Source: Beroe forskalii (taxonomy: Eukaryota; Ctenophora; Nuda; Beroida; Beroidae). Taken from it: 64,000 bases of DNA. The stretch spans positions 1 through 64,000 of the forward strand of contig WFMF01000301.1 of the NCBI GenBank assembly GCA_011033025.1, in the 5' to 3' direction. The notes under the pieces are model-generated. The model ran no database searches, was not told the DNA's origin, and was given only the letters and a program-made list of their open reading frames with translations. The first letter of the stretch is position 1, and each line of letters starts with the position of its first letter. A program made the translations under genes and the position numbers. This document shows positions 47,001-56,209 of the stretch, piece by piece.

Positions 47001-48600
47001 CTATTATACCCCTCCCAAGCTTGTTTTTAGCGACCAATAGGATTGACTGAAAATGTCGTAAATAAAATTGACTGAAGATATATTTATCAAAGCTAAAGCA
47101 TGATAATTTATATGCTGGCTATCCAAGTAACCAGCTACATGGTCCAATATACCAACTTCTTGATTTGAAATTGGATTAAATGGATTAATATTCCTCCCGC
47201 TCATCTCCAGATATTTTAGCGGACCAGTAGTTGAGAAAGTGGGAGGCCAGGACTATCTGAGGCATGGTTAACATGGGCGTTATCAGGGGTATCTCCAGAC
47301 GTACTTCTAACAGACCCTGCATTGAAGACGCCCTGAGAGGAATAAGAATAAGATTATTTACCTGAATCAGTATTCAGTAATCTGCCCTATCATGGTTCAA
47401 GAGATGGCAGAACATGGCTTACCGGGCATTTTCCAGGTAAACGGCACAATGAATTACGGTAACGGTGTTAAGCCTAAACGTTTACACCATTTCGTGGTAC
47501 GATTGTCATATAGCCATCAAAAAATGCCTTCAAAGATATATGAAAAACATCACAATACCACGCATCAGGAAAGCAGTAGACTTTGACAACAGACTGCAGG
47601 AAGGTGGGAGGAAGGATCACGATGCTGGATTGGGTTAGTAGGTCTCTCACCGAACAGAAACCAACAGAGTTATCTGTAATCTGAGGGGAGGCCGAGGGGT
47701 GAAAGTTTTAACCATATCCGTTAATTCGATATCACAGCTAAATCCAAAAACTGTCATTCACGAGTTATGGGTTGGTTACGGTTTATGAAAATTAACCATA
47801 TTTTGATCAAGGAATAACACGAAATGGCTTAAATGTCATAAACACTTTTGGCCCCATACTATTAGCTTAATAGGGTTCATTCATAATATTAACTAACTGA
47901 ACCAAGTATTTCCTGAGTAGGTAATTACCAGCGAATAATTATCTAACTAATTGATAATTACTTAATCACTTAATGTCTTCTCACCCTGATAGCGTAATTG
48001 CAGTAACACAGTTTGTTTGTCAGGTGGTTCTGTGGGCCCAGTTTAGTGAGTTGGGATACCCAGAGTGGGGAATGCTGGTCAACGTCTACTCTAGTACAGG
48101 TGTAGAACATGCAGACTCCGTGTGAGCCATCTGTCTCCCTGAGAGAGTAGTAATGGTTTGTACAGTGTATGGTGTCTGTACAGTGTCTGTACAGTGTCTG
48201 TACAGTGTCTGTACGGTGTCTGTACAGTGTCTGTACAGTGTCTGTACAGTGTCTCTACGGTGTCTGTACAATGTACACTGCTCATACCACTATACCAGTG
48301 CAGTATATGATACAGTGTCGTCTTTTTCTCACAATATGCTCAAGAGTAATATCACGGTTTGCACTTTTTACTCGTTACTAAACCCTTTATTTTCGCACCC
48401 CCATATTTCGATCCCATAATTATTGTCACACATAAAAACATGCATGCCTCGTAAGGTTACCTCATGTTGCTTCCAGAAACGTAGACTGCAGCACCTAACA
48501 GCGTTACACTGAGGTGGGACATAACACTCAGCCGAGCCTGCGACACTGCTTTCTTAGGGTTGGGAACCGCCGGCATGGGGCCAAACAACGCTGACATCGT
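23798..48600 (-). CDS. VPS13B: VPS13B (COH1) homologue, internal ~1500 residues, N- and C-termini not found
   Basis: VPS13B is a bridge-type lipid-transfer protein of the Golgi and early secretory pathway. About 35 minus-strand exons with matching phases run from 48600 down to 23798. The order of conserved landmarks follows the vertebrate protein: SPLWVSQLTKLG and LCYCNYAI, then ILPPTFLQ, LEIPLITPMLTMPQIVLASHFLNYWS, IGIKYCKTTLVNSV, SLFSLTVQYPHVPF, LPTFLAYQPP, a Ser/Pro/Gln-rich linker, and LHAALVCLPGVTV. By memory of the human protein (about 4000 residues) this spans roughly residues 640-2150. The chorein N-terminus and the C-terminal half are not in the window, although both outer exons have canonical splice sites. 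Unresolved: the 3' end of the exon at about 47219-47332 and its joins to 46797-46868 and 43235-43373. Details are in the block entries below. Confidence 0.83.
24620..24873. repeat. Minisatellite, ~17-bp ACTGGTGTCAGTGTGAAA unit
   Basis: About 14 degenerate units. On the minus strand the core reads TGACACCAGTTT. The VPS13B reading frame of exon 24874-24979 continues open through the whole array to 24637, because the unit contains no stop in that frame. Confidence 0.9.
27292..27326 (-). pseudogene. Partial duplicate of VPS13B exon 27047-27184, with acceptor
   Basis: TTTTCAG acceptor followed by DLESVEIKHDLV, matching DSVTVEIKHDIVV at the start of the exon 27047-27184. It enters in the same phase but has no matching downstream half, so it cannot replace the real exon in frame. 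Confidence 0.7.
28424..30034 (+). CDS. Orphan class A (rhodopsin-like) GPCR, three exons, nested in a VPS13B intron
   Basis: Exons 28424-28606, 28822-28953 and 29165-30034 join in phase 0 and give 394 residues. Seven hydrophobic segments are visible. TM1 has LLLNILL with the conserved Asn. TM2 has LVVSNLLW, with Asn where most receptors have Asp. TM3 starts at a conserved Cys and ends ERSVAI in place of DRY. TM4 follows KKLMNKW. A long third intracellular loop (~120 residues, Lys/Ser-rich) precedes TM6 (AITYLPF, lacking CWxP), and TM7 ends MDPLVLL in place of NPxxY. It is therefore a divergent plasma-membrane receptor with no predicted ligand. The stop codon lies within CACGGTAAGG, which looks like a splice donor, so an alternative longer C-terminus is possible. 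Confidence 0.8.
30035..31023. other. VPS13B intron sequence, nothing further seen
   Basis: AT-rich, probably including the GPCR 3' UTR. No ORF or repeat of note. Confidence 0.5.
32046..32106 (-). pseudogene. Partial duplicate of VPS13B exon 32117-32219
   Basis: GCTCTCATCAGAGGACGAC and TTGAGGGCAACATT recur in the same order and orientation just downstream of the real exon's donor, without an acceptor of their own. The frame stays open through both copies. Confidence 0.8.
33045..33475. repeat. Minisatellite, ~45-bp unit with GTAGTGGTGTCAAAGGC core
   Basis: About ten units of the form TCTGACGTAGTGGTGTCAA followed by a GCGTAGCGGTATGGTATG-like segment, with unit lengths varying between about 36 and 46 bp. 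It lies in the VPS13B intron between exons 33576-33709 and 32416-32529. The minus-strand frame at 32980-33219 is a translation of the repeat. Confidence 0.9.
35347..36215 (+). mobile_element. LINE-like remnant: ORF1 coiled-coil region joined directly to a 3' tail
   Basis: A plus-strand frame (35347-35685) encodes a coiled coil (VEKLKQEQIENQKRMLNL and following). In a shifted frame after about 35683 comes DKKRAVMVFGLGE, like the RNVMVFGL motif of ORF1 proteins in CR1/L2-type non-LTR elements. Stops and shifts follow. The block ends at 36160-36215 in a 3'-tail sequence (ATGGGTACCCCACCGTGGGT) found again on the minus strand at 46930-46995. There is no endonuclease or RT in between, so it is an internally deleted or chimeric copy. 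It sits in a VPS13B intron. Confidence 0.6.
36196..36471. repeat. AACGCGTTACCTTGCGT minisatellite with a duplicated exon edge
   Basis: Several 27-30 bp units of AACGCGTTACCTTGCGT. The segment 36301-36373 repeats at 36442-36514 almost exactly. The upstream copy carries the last ~41 coding bases and the donor of VPS13B exon 36472-36592 and so is a decoy exon edge. Confidence 0.85.
36472..48600 (-). CDS. VPS13B: VPS13B exon block 1 (5' part)
   Basis: Exons in transcript order: 48463-48600, 47985-48138, 47595-47680, ~47219-47332 (3' end unclear), 46797-46868, 43235-43373, 42866-43006, 42502-42625, 41975-42282, 41596-41712, 41324-41412, 39871-40041, 39557-39635, 39295-39368, 38684-38773, 37964-38063, 36733-37021, 36472-36592. 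Apart from the joins around 46797-47332, every acceptor/donor pair keeps frame. The 308-bp exon 41975-42282 encodes a low-complexity Ser/Pro/Gln linker with NQQ repeats. Exon 36733-37021 encodes VYVWLQYAVPRVTVTL and LELHAEDITASVDL, alternating strands typical of the VPS13 hydrophobic groove. 48463-48600 contains an internal ATG but begins at a clean acceptor, so I treat it as internal. Confidence 0.8.
38807..38910. mobile_element. 104-bp MITE-like hairpin element
   Basis: Starts GTGACCGTATACC and ends GGTATACGGTCAC, exact inverses. A related ACCGTATAA...TTATACGGT hairpin lies at about 39083-39106, followed by ACAAGCTTGGGAGGGGTATA, which is also found inverted at 47008-47027. It sits 33 bp from the acceptor of exon 38684-38773. 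Confidence 0.75.
40042..41106 (-). repeat. Array of eight extra copies of a VPS13B exon start (~133-bp unit)
   Basis: The 5' portion of VPS13B exon 39871-40041 (about 100 bp, VHISPVVLLSTTLGYGSPQG onward) is repeated in tandem at starts of about 40068, 40203, 40337, 40470, 40603, 40736, 40867 and 41000. Neighbouring copies are joined by a ~30-bp piece ending in a splice acceptor (CACTTCTCTCAG). The outermost copy has a different acceptor (CTTCCCAG at 41107-41114), presumably the ancestral one. Only the copy at 39871-40041 has the second half of the exon and a donor. The linker after each extra copy runs into TAA, and several copies have 1-bp deletions, so reading through them would terminate or shift the frame. 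Confidence 0.92.
42662..42715 (-). pseudogene. Partial duplicate of VPS13B exon 42502-42625, with acceptor
   Basis: CATGCCAG followed by ASSPSDRP-coding sequence duplicates the first ~45 bp of exon 42502-42625. A poly-C tract separates the two. Substitutions show it is diverged rather than an assembly stutter. Confidence 0.8.
43397..43487. mobile_element. Short palindromic element, best copy of the dispersed TGACGTCA repeat
   Basis: Ends are inverse: CGAGAAATAGGCGG on the left and CCGCCTATTTCCT on the right, enclosing GATGACGTCTTCATCATAG and GTTGATGACG. Relatives occur at many sites across the window. It lies just upstream of the acceptor of VPS13B exon 43235-43373. Confidence 0.65.
43541..46726. 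mobile_element. 3.2-kb terminal-inverted-repeat element carrying a minisatellite
   Basis: Both ends read GGGGGGATTGTAGCCC then AAAAAAAACC in inverted orientation, each followed by a nested hairpin with AGCCCAAG and TAGGGCTTGG. The element is bounded by ATAATT at 43535-43540 and 46727-46732, a 6-bp target-site duplication. The interior has no transposase; it is mostly the GTAGGATCAGGAGACGCCAG array and degenerate GTCAGGCAAGAGTCACCAGT sequence. It lies in a VPS13B intron. Confidence 0.8.
44680..45745. repeat. Minisatellite, ~28-bp GTCAGGTAGGATCAGGAGACGCC unit with higher-order period
   Basis: About 35 units of AGGTCAGGTAGGATCAGGAG plus ACGCCAGT. A block of units starting near 44703 recurs near 45039, giving a ~336-bp higher-order repeat. 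Degenerate versions continue to about 46450. The plus-strand frame at 45256-45594 is a translation of the array. Confidence 0.92.
46930..46995 (-). mobile_element. LINE 3'-tail fragment
   Basis: Reverse complement carries TTATGGGTACCCCACCGCGG, matching the 3' end of the LINE-like remnant at 36160-36215. No coding sequence is attached. Confidence 0.55.
48165..48275. repeat. 11-bp minisatellite GTGTCTGTACA
   Basis: About ten tandem units with G/A variation. It lies in the VPS13B intron between exons 48463-48600 and 47985-48138. Confidence 0.92.
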
Positions 48601-51006
48601 CTGAAGAGAGATGAGTGTAAAGGACAGCAGCAGCAATATATAATAAACATGTACAATGTACATAGTGTAATGTTTAAACATTTACATGTACATTAGCACG
48701 TGAAAACCGGCTCAATTTTATACTTAAGGAATAATCATTCATGGACTCATGGAAAGTATTTTGCCTTAAATGAGCTTAAACTTATTTCGTATAGAAGGAT
48801 TTTTGAAAAAATATTCATATTTCAAGAACAAACTACCAATAAAGCTGGCATCCAAGGAATAAAACTTGGAAAGGAAAACCTGTAAATGATAACATATTAT
48901 AAGGAGATCTTACAGGACCAGAACACACCGAAAAACTGTTCTTTTAATGGCAAAATAGCGGGATGTAAACAAGCATAAAATTCTAACAAGCATAAAAGTC
49001 TTAAATGTTTCACTTTTATAATTTTAAAGTATAGAAACACAAAACAATGGTTATTCGTCACCACAGAACCTTGGTAAGGCATAAAAAGACTTGGTAAAGA
49101 CTTAGCAGAAACTAGAAAGCAAAAAGGAACAGTGTATGAAGTGCTTTGCTGGTACTTCATATGAAACCGGCTATCCAGTTCTGACAAAAATTGGTCAATT
49201 TCTGGATGAATGCTGAGAAAATACTATGAACGTAGCGCGCGGCGCCATTTTCCTGGATGGTCGTTTTGACGGTTCAAATCGATCAGTCAAAACGACCAAC
49301 TGTTGGTGAGAAATAGGGCCCTGGTTTAGCGCTTGCCGCGCCGCGCACTCCGTGCGCGTAACCAGGGTCCTGGTTAGGGCAACTTTTTCAGTTGCTCGGC
49401 TCAGAACGTAGGGAAACGCGCGGTGCACATACACTCACCTATATACCACATGCAGGCTTAAAAAGGGTTTGCCTTGACCGGTGGACGGTACGCGCGCGCT
49501 CGCGTTTCGCGCGGCGCACGCCAAAGGCGAGGTCAGGGGCCGGGCCAAACAAAGTTTTGCAAAGGAAATGAATTTATTTGTTTTATTTTAATTTTATTTT
49601 AATTTTGACTGATCGAATTGAATGGTGATTAAAAAATCTAAAAATGTGTTTTTCATTAAAAATTGATAAAGATGATTGAAATTCCAATGGTTGTGTTTGT
49701 GGCAATTTGGCATTCTTTACGGTAATTAAAATTCTATGGTAATTACGTGGTAATTTCTTTGCAACAACTGCTGCAATGTGAAGTTTTATTTCCTCGATAC
49801 TTTGGTTTTGCTCAACACGCATATCCCTGTTTGCATTGCACGGCACGTACACACACCTATGTGGGCTTAGGAAACTTTGGTTGCTGGCACCCTAGAACAA
49901 GCTTTTTCTGGATCTTCAAATTCTTTCTTTAATTTCTAAATCTGAGGAGTTAGTTTTTGGAAAAGAAGGGGTTGGGTGGTGAAATTCTGGCCCTGATATG
50001 TCCATGATTGGCTTGTGAAGTCTCAAACGGGCCTGCTTTGTCTCAAATAGGTCTGTGTTGTCTCATTTTGGCCTTTTTATGCCCAAATAGGCCTGTGATG
50101 AATCAAATAATGGGCAAATGTCACAAATTTGCCAGTGCTGTCTTGAATGGGTGTGTATTATTTCAAATGGGCCTGTTATGTTTCATTTTATTTTAGTGGA
50201 CCTGTTTTTGTGACCAAGTGTTCTGCTCAAAGTGGGCCTTTGGCTGATGAAAATCGGGCCTGAACTAGTATAGCAAATGACTGGTTACCATTTCAATAAA
50301 TCTAGCTTCAGTTTTGGTTGGCTAAACTGTCTGGTTAACCAGTATTTTGGATTCAATTTGGTTTACTGACCATTTCCCTACATAGTCACTTGTGCAATCA
50401 AAATATTTGGTCATGGATTTGTCTAAGGTTGGCTGAAAACACCTCATAAACTAGCATTTTGGTTCCATTTTGGTTTAACCAGGTAGAAATAGGCATAATT
50501 TATTTTGAATGATCAAATTTAAAAATAATCACTAAATTTTCCAATTCTTAAATTGTCCCAGTTGTCCTAATTCTCAAATTTTCTCAATCAACAGCATCAA
50601 ACTAAAACAATTTTTCCAAACAATTCTAAAAAGAGAAGTTATTTGGGACAGGGAAAATTTGGTATCTTGAGGTACCTTGTAAGTCCAGAGTCACAACAGC
50701 AAATTTGATATTATCTCATTGTTTTATTATAATTTAATTGTTTTATCAAGACTTTCTTACAAGATTTTTAAACAAGAAAGACATCTAAAAATATTCTACA
50801 TCATTATCATAAGATTATTGAATCACCATACAAGTCTGATGTGATTGATCATTGATGCAGTGAAACAAACAACTTTCAATTAAGTAATCTAACCCACACA
50901 CTATACTCCACCATACACATTATATTATGAGCACACTGGGTATTTAAGTTTTCTCTATATTGCTTTGACAATTTTCATCCAAACTAGCTGTGTAAACTGA
51001 GTTGAA
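48601..51006. other. Upstream of VPS13B exon 48463 and of MTMR14 copy 1, no gene
   Basis: No chorein-domain or other VPS13B N-terminal exon was found here. 49310-49385 is a GC-rich repeat (GCCGCGCCGCGCAC, CCAGGGTCCTGGTTAGGG) that recurs inverted at 58178-58255. From 49517 the sequence is the start of the MTMR14 segmental duplication. Confidence 0.5.
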
Positions 51007-53142
51007 ATGGATGAAAGTGAAGATGAGATAAACATTCCATGGCTTGTTGACTACTTTTCTCAATTGACATACCATACAACTCTTGTTGATCCACGAATTG
51101 ACAAGATTGAGGAGCAGTGTAGAGATCTATTTCTCAAAGACTACAACATAGAGATATTGAGCAATCAAGGTGGTGAATTATGTGGTCATTATCCAAGGCA
51201 TCTTGTAGTCCCCACAACATACAAGGAGTGGTAAGTTATATCTTATTTCATTGACATGAAGCTGATTGACATTATGAAACTGTTTAACTTATTGTACAAT
51301 GTTAGGATCCCATGCTCTTATTCATTTGTATTGATGTTTTTCTTGTGTTTAGATTATAAATCTTATATGCAATTAATTTTACTTCTGATTCCTTTAACCA
51401 ATTGCAATTCATTTGATGTTATCTTTCAGCACACCAGTGGAGATGTCTCCTGAAATGAGAGATTTAATTCACAAGGCCAGGCTAGCTCGGTGCCGCTCTC
51501 GGTTTCCTGCTCCAGTCATTGTATACAAAGATAAGTTTGTGTGTAGGTCTGCAACACTTGCTACCACTGCTGAGATCTTGGGTCGCTCTGGCATGGAGTG
51601 GTTGCAAGGAACATGGGAAGAATATTCAAGGTAAGCTATAAAATATAACCGTGCTGCATAATGCTTTTAATTTGGTCAAATCATCATTATTATGGAACAA
51701 AAAGTTATAATGAAGAAGGAAAAAGTGGTAAAATCATCAATATAACCAGAAATGTTTATGATGGAGCACTTTTCAAAAGTGACAAATTTTTGACAAATGG
51801 GGCAATTTCCATAGGTGCTCCTTCACAAATATCTTTTACCTTTCTGATGATATGACCACATTTTTCTTTTACTAATAGACGGCATTGAATTAATTTAAAA
51901 GGAAAAGTCTCTATCTTTAACCGTGTTGGCTGAAGGCAGGGACTCAGGCTCCGTACCAACCCTGCATATACTCATATACAAGCAATCATTGTTGGGTAAG
52001 TTCCAAATTGCTCCTTCATAATCAGCAATTCAGAGATTGATTTTTATTACTCAATTCAATCGCATTAGATCAATCTAACACTGTGCCAAATGATTTGTTG
52101 TCAACTTCTATGGTTTTGGCTGCTGATGGGGGGGGGGGGGTGCCGACTTATTACCAACCCTGTACTTTGAATGGTTCAAATTTGAATGATTTACACAAAT
52201 AACTTCAGAATTTTTTGTATATTTAATAATTATTTATCAACTGATCCAGTGTATTCAAGGAAATCCATATTCAAGTGAATGGGAAACCTGTGATAAGCTT
52301 AGAGAAGCAGACAAGGAACTCCTAAGCTACCTAAAAGTCAAACACATCTTTGATATGATGGTCGAGAATAAGAAAGTAAGTGGTGTAATATCATTAGCTG
52401 GATGTTCCATGCAAAAATTATTGTTTGTTATGTAATCAAGAATCAAGCTAATACCGCTCAAAATTTAATGTTACTAGGAAATTATTTTCCGAATTCCCAG
52501 AATTGTGTATTTCTCGGCTGATGTTACAATGACGAGTCTGGTGAGTGTGACATGATCAACTTTCAGGTTAAATATGGGATCAGTATCACCTCATCAGAGA
52601 AGGCTGACAAGGAGAAGCGATACTGTGACTTTGACTTGTACTCTGTACCCTATCCAGGTAATATTAAGTTAGATATCTGATCCGATCTGATTCATGTATT
52701 TAATTAATCGAATGAACTTTCTCTGAAATACAATTTTGTAGTTCAGAGAAAGTTCATTCGATTTATTTCTGTGAATGAGTAGTAATTTCATCAGTAAAGT
52801 GTAGTACACTAGTGTAGATAGTACATACTAGTTATAAAAACTGTACGAATTGTTCTGCTGATTTATTTGTTCCCGTTATGAATGTAATGGTATTTGGGAA
52901 AAATTTACTCGTAAACTTTTCCCAGAAATCAGCAAAACGATGAATTAAAAGATCAACAAGTCTGAAATCTTAAGAAATATTTATTTATCCCAGGCACGGA
53001 ATTCTTCACTGAGTTCCGGACTAAGCAGATGTGTGCTGAGAAGATGCACTTTGACTGGGACCAGACCTTTGTCAACGCGCAGCTCATGTTGCCGGACTCT
53101 GCCATTGTCAGGGATGTGTCCCTCAACTGGGAGGACTACAAG
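51007..53142 (+). CDS. MTMR14: MTMR14 (myotubularin-related 14) copy 1, first five exons only
   Basis: Exons 51007-51230, 51430-51630, 52276-52375, 52567-52657 and 52994-53142 join in frame (765 bp, 255 residues, ATG at 51007). Family marks are RLARCRSRFPAPVIVYKDK, CRSATLATTAEILGRSGMEW, KHIFDMMVENKKVKYGISIT, DFDLYSVPYPGTEFFTEF and VSLNWEDYK, in the same order as vertebrate MTMR14 (hJUMPY), a PI3P/PI(3,5)P2 phosphatase acting in autophagy and calcium handling. Exon 5 ends in a good donor, yet no exon with the catalytic HC-x5-R loop follows before the CFAP36-like exons, so this copy is truncated upstream of its active site. All ten coding differences from copy 2 are synonymous. Confidence 0.87.
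52706..52763. repeat. 22-bp perfect inverted repeat in MTMR14 intron 4 (copy 1)
   Basis: AATCGAATGAACTTTCTCTG at 52706 is repeated inverted at 52742-52763 with a 14-base loop. Copy 2 keeps the same hairpin at 62297-62354. Confidence 0.85.
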
Positions 53143-55264
53143 GTTAGTACCTGGGAGGGGATCACCAGGGAGTCAGTAGGGGTCAGTAGTGGTGATCTGG
53201 GGTCAGTAGAGGGGGGACCTGGGTCCTGGGGTCAGTAGGGGTTGCTGTTACACGGTAAATACGTGAGACGTGCACTGTAGGGTCATTGTTATACTTTCAT
53301 ACGACATTTTTCGTTTATTCACTAAAGGAGTGAAGGAATCTTTTAAAACGTATTACGTACTCAGACTGGGACCCGTACTCAGGGCTTCAGGGGGAGGTGT
53401 TTCAAGTGGTTATGCTTTATTGTTACAAATACAACTATTGTAAACGCCATTGCGGGGAAGGGGGCTGGGTACTATAAAAATGTAAGCAGACTCAAGTCTA
53501 AAAACCCTCGAAATTTCATGTTTGCATGTTGCACGGGTGCAACATGCAAACATAAAATTTCGTCAAAAGGTCCGTAAAAAGAACTTCCCTATACAAAGGA
53601 TCCCATTATATAAACATTACACAATTTCCAATTGCTTTATATGATAATATTTCTGTATTCTGTAGCGTGTAGAGTGTAAGCTTTGTTTGTCCACTTCCCG
53701 CTATTCTTCATCTACAGGTATCAAACTTGCACTAGGCGATCAGTCGTCACCAACTGACCACTTAAAAGTTTGATAATGACATCACACTACCGTGTGTTCA
53801 TATTTCTACTCAAGAGCAGATTCCCGTGATCATCTCCTTGTGGCTCTTTTTCTCACGAAAACGGCTATCACATACGTACCTGTATACTCTAGCTGAGACG
53901 GAGCACTAACGCACTGCTGTTATACCTAATATGACTAAAAGTTGTAGAGTGCATATAATCTCGCTCTTTGTAATGGGACATGTGTAAATCTGTAGTCTGG
54001 CACCATTTTACTTGACTCTCTGGTTTACATGACATGTCCAATCCTTGACACTGGTTCAGCCCGGACACCAGTTCACTGCTGACACCACTCTATCACTGAC
54101 ACCAGTTTGCCACTGACTCTAGTATACCACTGACACCGGTTGGCTAATGACACCGATTTACCACTGACACCAGTTTTCTGCAATCTGCAGTTTACATTAC
54201 ATCAACTCACTGACACCAGGTTACCACTGACACCAGTTTAACATTGACACCGGTTTACCACTGACACCGGTTTAACATTGACACCGGTTAACCATTGACA
54301 CCAGTTTACCATTGACACCGGTTTACCACTGACACCAATGTACTTGACTTTACTTAATAGTTAAACCGGGTTAAACACTTTACATCAACTCACTTACACA
54401 ACAGTCTGAAATAAGAATCATTTAGCTCCAGTGCCAGTTAAAATGACACCAGATCTATTTTAATCTTAAAACATAGTACAGACTTGTTGCCAATCTGATT
54501 CACTTGCACAAACTTCAAATTATTGACCCAAAATCAATTATCAGATTGAAACTGGTTTACCCTGACATCACATGATGTTTTCCTCCGAAGCATATTCCTC
54601 CAAAGCGAATAATAAGACCTTTTCACCATGCATGGGCCATGGGGCCAAAGGGCCATGCCCCCCACAATTTTCGGCGAATAGAAAGATTCGTCGCGTCATC
54701 ATTGTTTATCATTCTAGTCAGTTAAAATTTCTGATAAACCAATTTACGTGGGACGAAATGAAAACAAACATAGGAAATGACACCAATTAGCCATCTTGGC
54801 ATATTATCAAGATAATACTAGTAAAATGCGATAAGTTTTCACTGTACCGAACTATACCAGATAATATTGTAAAGTACATTGGGTTTTGAAATAAGATTCC
54901 AATGTGGCGTGTAAAGGGGCTAATGTCCGCTGTTTCACCTAATCAGAATGTTGTCAATGTGGCGTGTAAACTAAGGGCTAATGTTCGTTATTTCACCAGT
55001 AGTCTGGTAAGTTATGCACATATATTGGATGAAATCTGCAAAAATTGTTAGAGTTCTATGGACACTTGTTATACCTTCCTTAGGGCTTAGACCATGTAGA
55101 ACGAAAAAAGTCCGGGAGACAACTTTTTCAGATGGGGCTCGCCCCATTTTTGGGCCACGCCCTTTTTTCAGTTATCGCAATGAACTGAAATTCCATATCT
55201 TGGCTTTTAAGTGGTCACAGACAGATCAGCCCTTAGCTCAAACGAATCGCAATCATCATGTTTA
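53143..55264. other. Downstream of MTMR14 copy 1 up to the N gap, no exon found
   Basis: Contains a hairpin at 53510-53561 (arms of about 24 bp, TGTTTGCATGTTGCA core), a degraded copy of the 15905-16071 MITE near 53345-53470, and the TGACACCA minisatellite at 54020-54350. No MTMR14 catalytic exon or CFAP36 exon was recognised. Confidence 0.5.
54020..54350. repeat. Minisatellite, ACTGACACCAGTTTACC unit
   Basis: About 16 units of 17-18 bp with CACTGACACCGGTTTACC variation. The core matches the other TGACACCA arrays in this window. Confidence 0.92.
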
Positions 55265-55364
55265 NNNNNNNNNNNNNNNNNNNNNNNNNNNNNNNNNNNN
55301 NNNNNNNNNNNNNNNNNNNNNNNNNNNNNNNNNNNNNNNNNNNNNNNNNNNNNNNNNNNNNNNN
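55265..55364. other. Assembly gap, 100 N
   Basis: Exactly 100 undetermined bases, the usual placeholder for a scaffold join of unknown length. It lies between the two MTMR14 copies. Confidence 0.99.
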
Positions 55365-55635
55365 GATACCAGCTGGTAAGAAGTACCTACATGGCAGGCC
55401 GAATAATGTCATCATGATTTTCGACTTATGAACTGACATTATAATCTGCTAATTAATGAACTGATAATACTGCATCATCAATATCAGCAGCATATAAGGA
55501 TCCCAAAATCCGGAAATTGCATGAGTCACGAAATTGACCAAATCAGAGCACGAGTTCGCGGTCAACTAGCAAGCTGATTGGTCGGTAAATTTTAAATGGA
55601 TCAAGTGTGGATAATATGTCGTCTATATCACTCAC

Positions 55636-56209
55636 CTCCACGAATCATCTGCAATGCTTGAAGCGACAGTGAAGCATTGTGCCGCACCATAATACTTTTG
55701 AAGAGGTCAAAGTTGACTGAGGCAAACACGTACTCGAACATGCCCTATGAAAGTTAAATAATAAACCCTTGACCGCAAAACTACAGGATGGGAGTGATTA
55801 AGACTTTTTGGTGAATGATTTTAAACATTAAAACAAATTCTAAATATTTACATACCCCAACTTCCAGAAATCAGAATTGAGGAAACATGAATTTATAACA
55901 ATCGACACGCTTGTTCCCACATTAGAATGCAGTTCAGAATCTAAGCTTACTAAACACTATGTGTGATTATAAAGACACCATTGCATAATTGAATTTAGTT
56001 ATAATGTGGACATTAAATTATCAATACTGAGCAACCTACCTGGGTATAATTGCCTGTTGCTGCTCGACCTTTCTGACATCCTCCAATGAACTGCTTGGAT
56101 GTAATGTGGAGGTCGTTGGTAAAGCTTTCCAGCAGCTCTTCCACGAGATCTTTGTACCTTGTGTGGATTTCTGTGTACTCACTGGTGTCCGGGGAAGAGC
56201 CATCAAACA
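55636..56209 (-). CDS. CFAP36 / BART-domain protein, two internal exons
   Basis: Exon 56040-56209 encodes VFDGSSPDTSEYTEIHTRYK and then DLVEELLESFTNDLHI. Exon 55636-55744 follows in phase 0 with FEYVFASVNFDLFKSIMV and SLQALQMIRG. Order and spacing match the BART-like domain of CFAP36 (CCDC104), an ARL3-associated ciliary protein; ARL2BP is the other family with this fold but fits less well (it lacks the YTEIH-x-x-YK-x-LVE pattern). The exon with the first helices was not found at higher coordinates, and the coiled-coil C-terminal exons are missing, perhaps within or beyond the N gap. Both exons have canonical splice sites. Confidence 0.65.

Larger units (their letters stand above)
49517..53335. 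repeat. MTMR14 segmental duplication, copy 1
   Basis: Aligns in direct orientation with 58369-63040, beginning at GCCAAAGGCGAGGTCAGGGG and ending near TTATACTTTCATACGAC. Copy 2 has extra insertions of ~130 bp at about 58899-59030 and 859 bp at 59260-60118. Confidence 0.92.

Noticed and set aside
47004..47204. 66-residue minus-strand ORF next to a VPS13B exon
   Set aside because: It is out of frame with the conserved part of exon ~47219-47332 and runs into the LINE-tail repeat.
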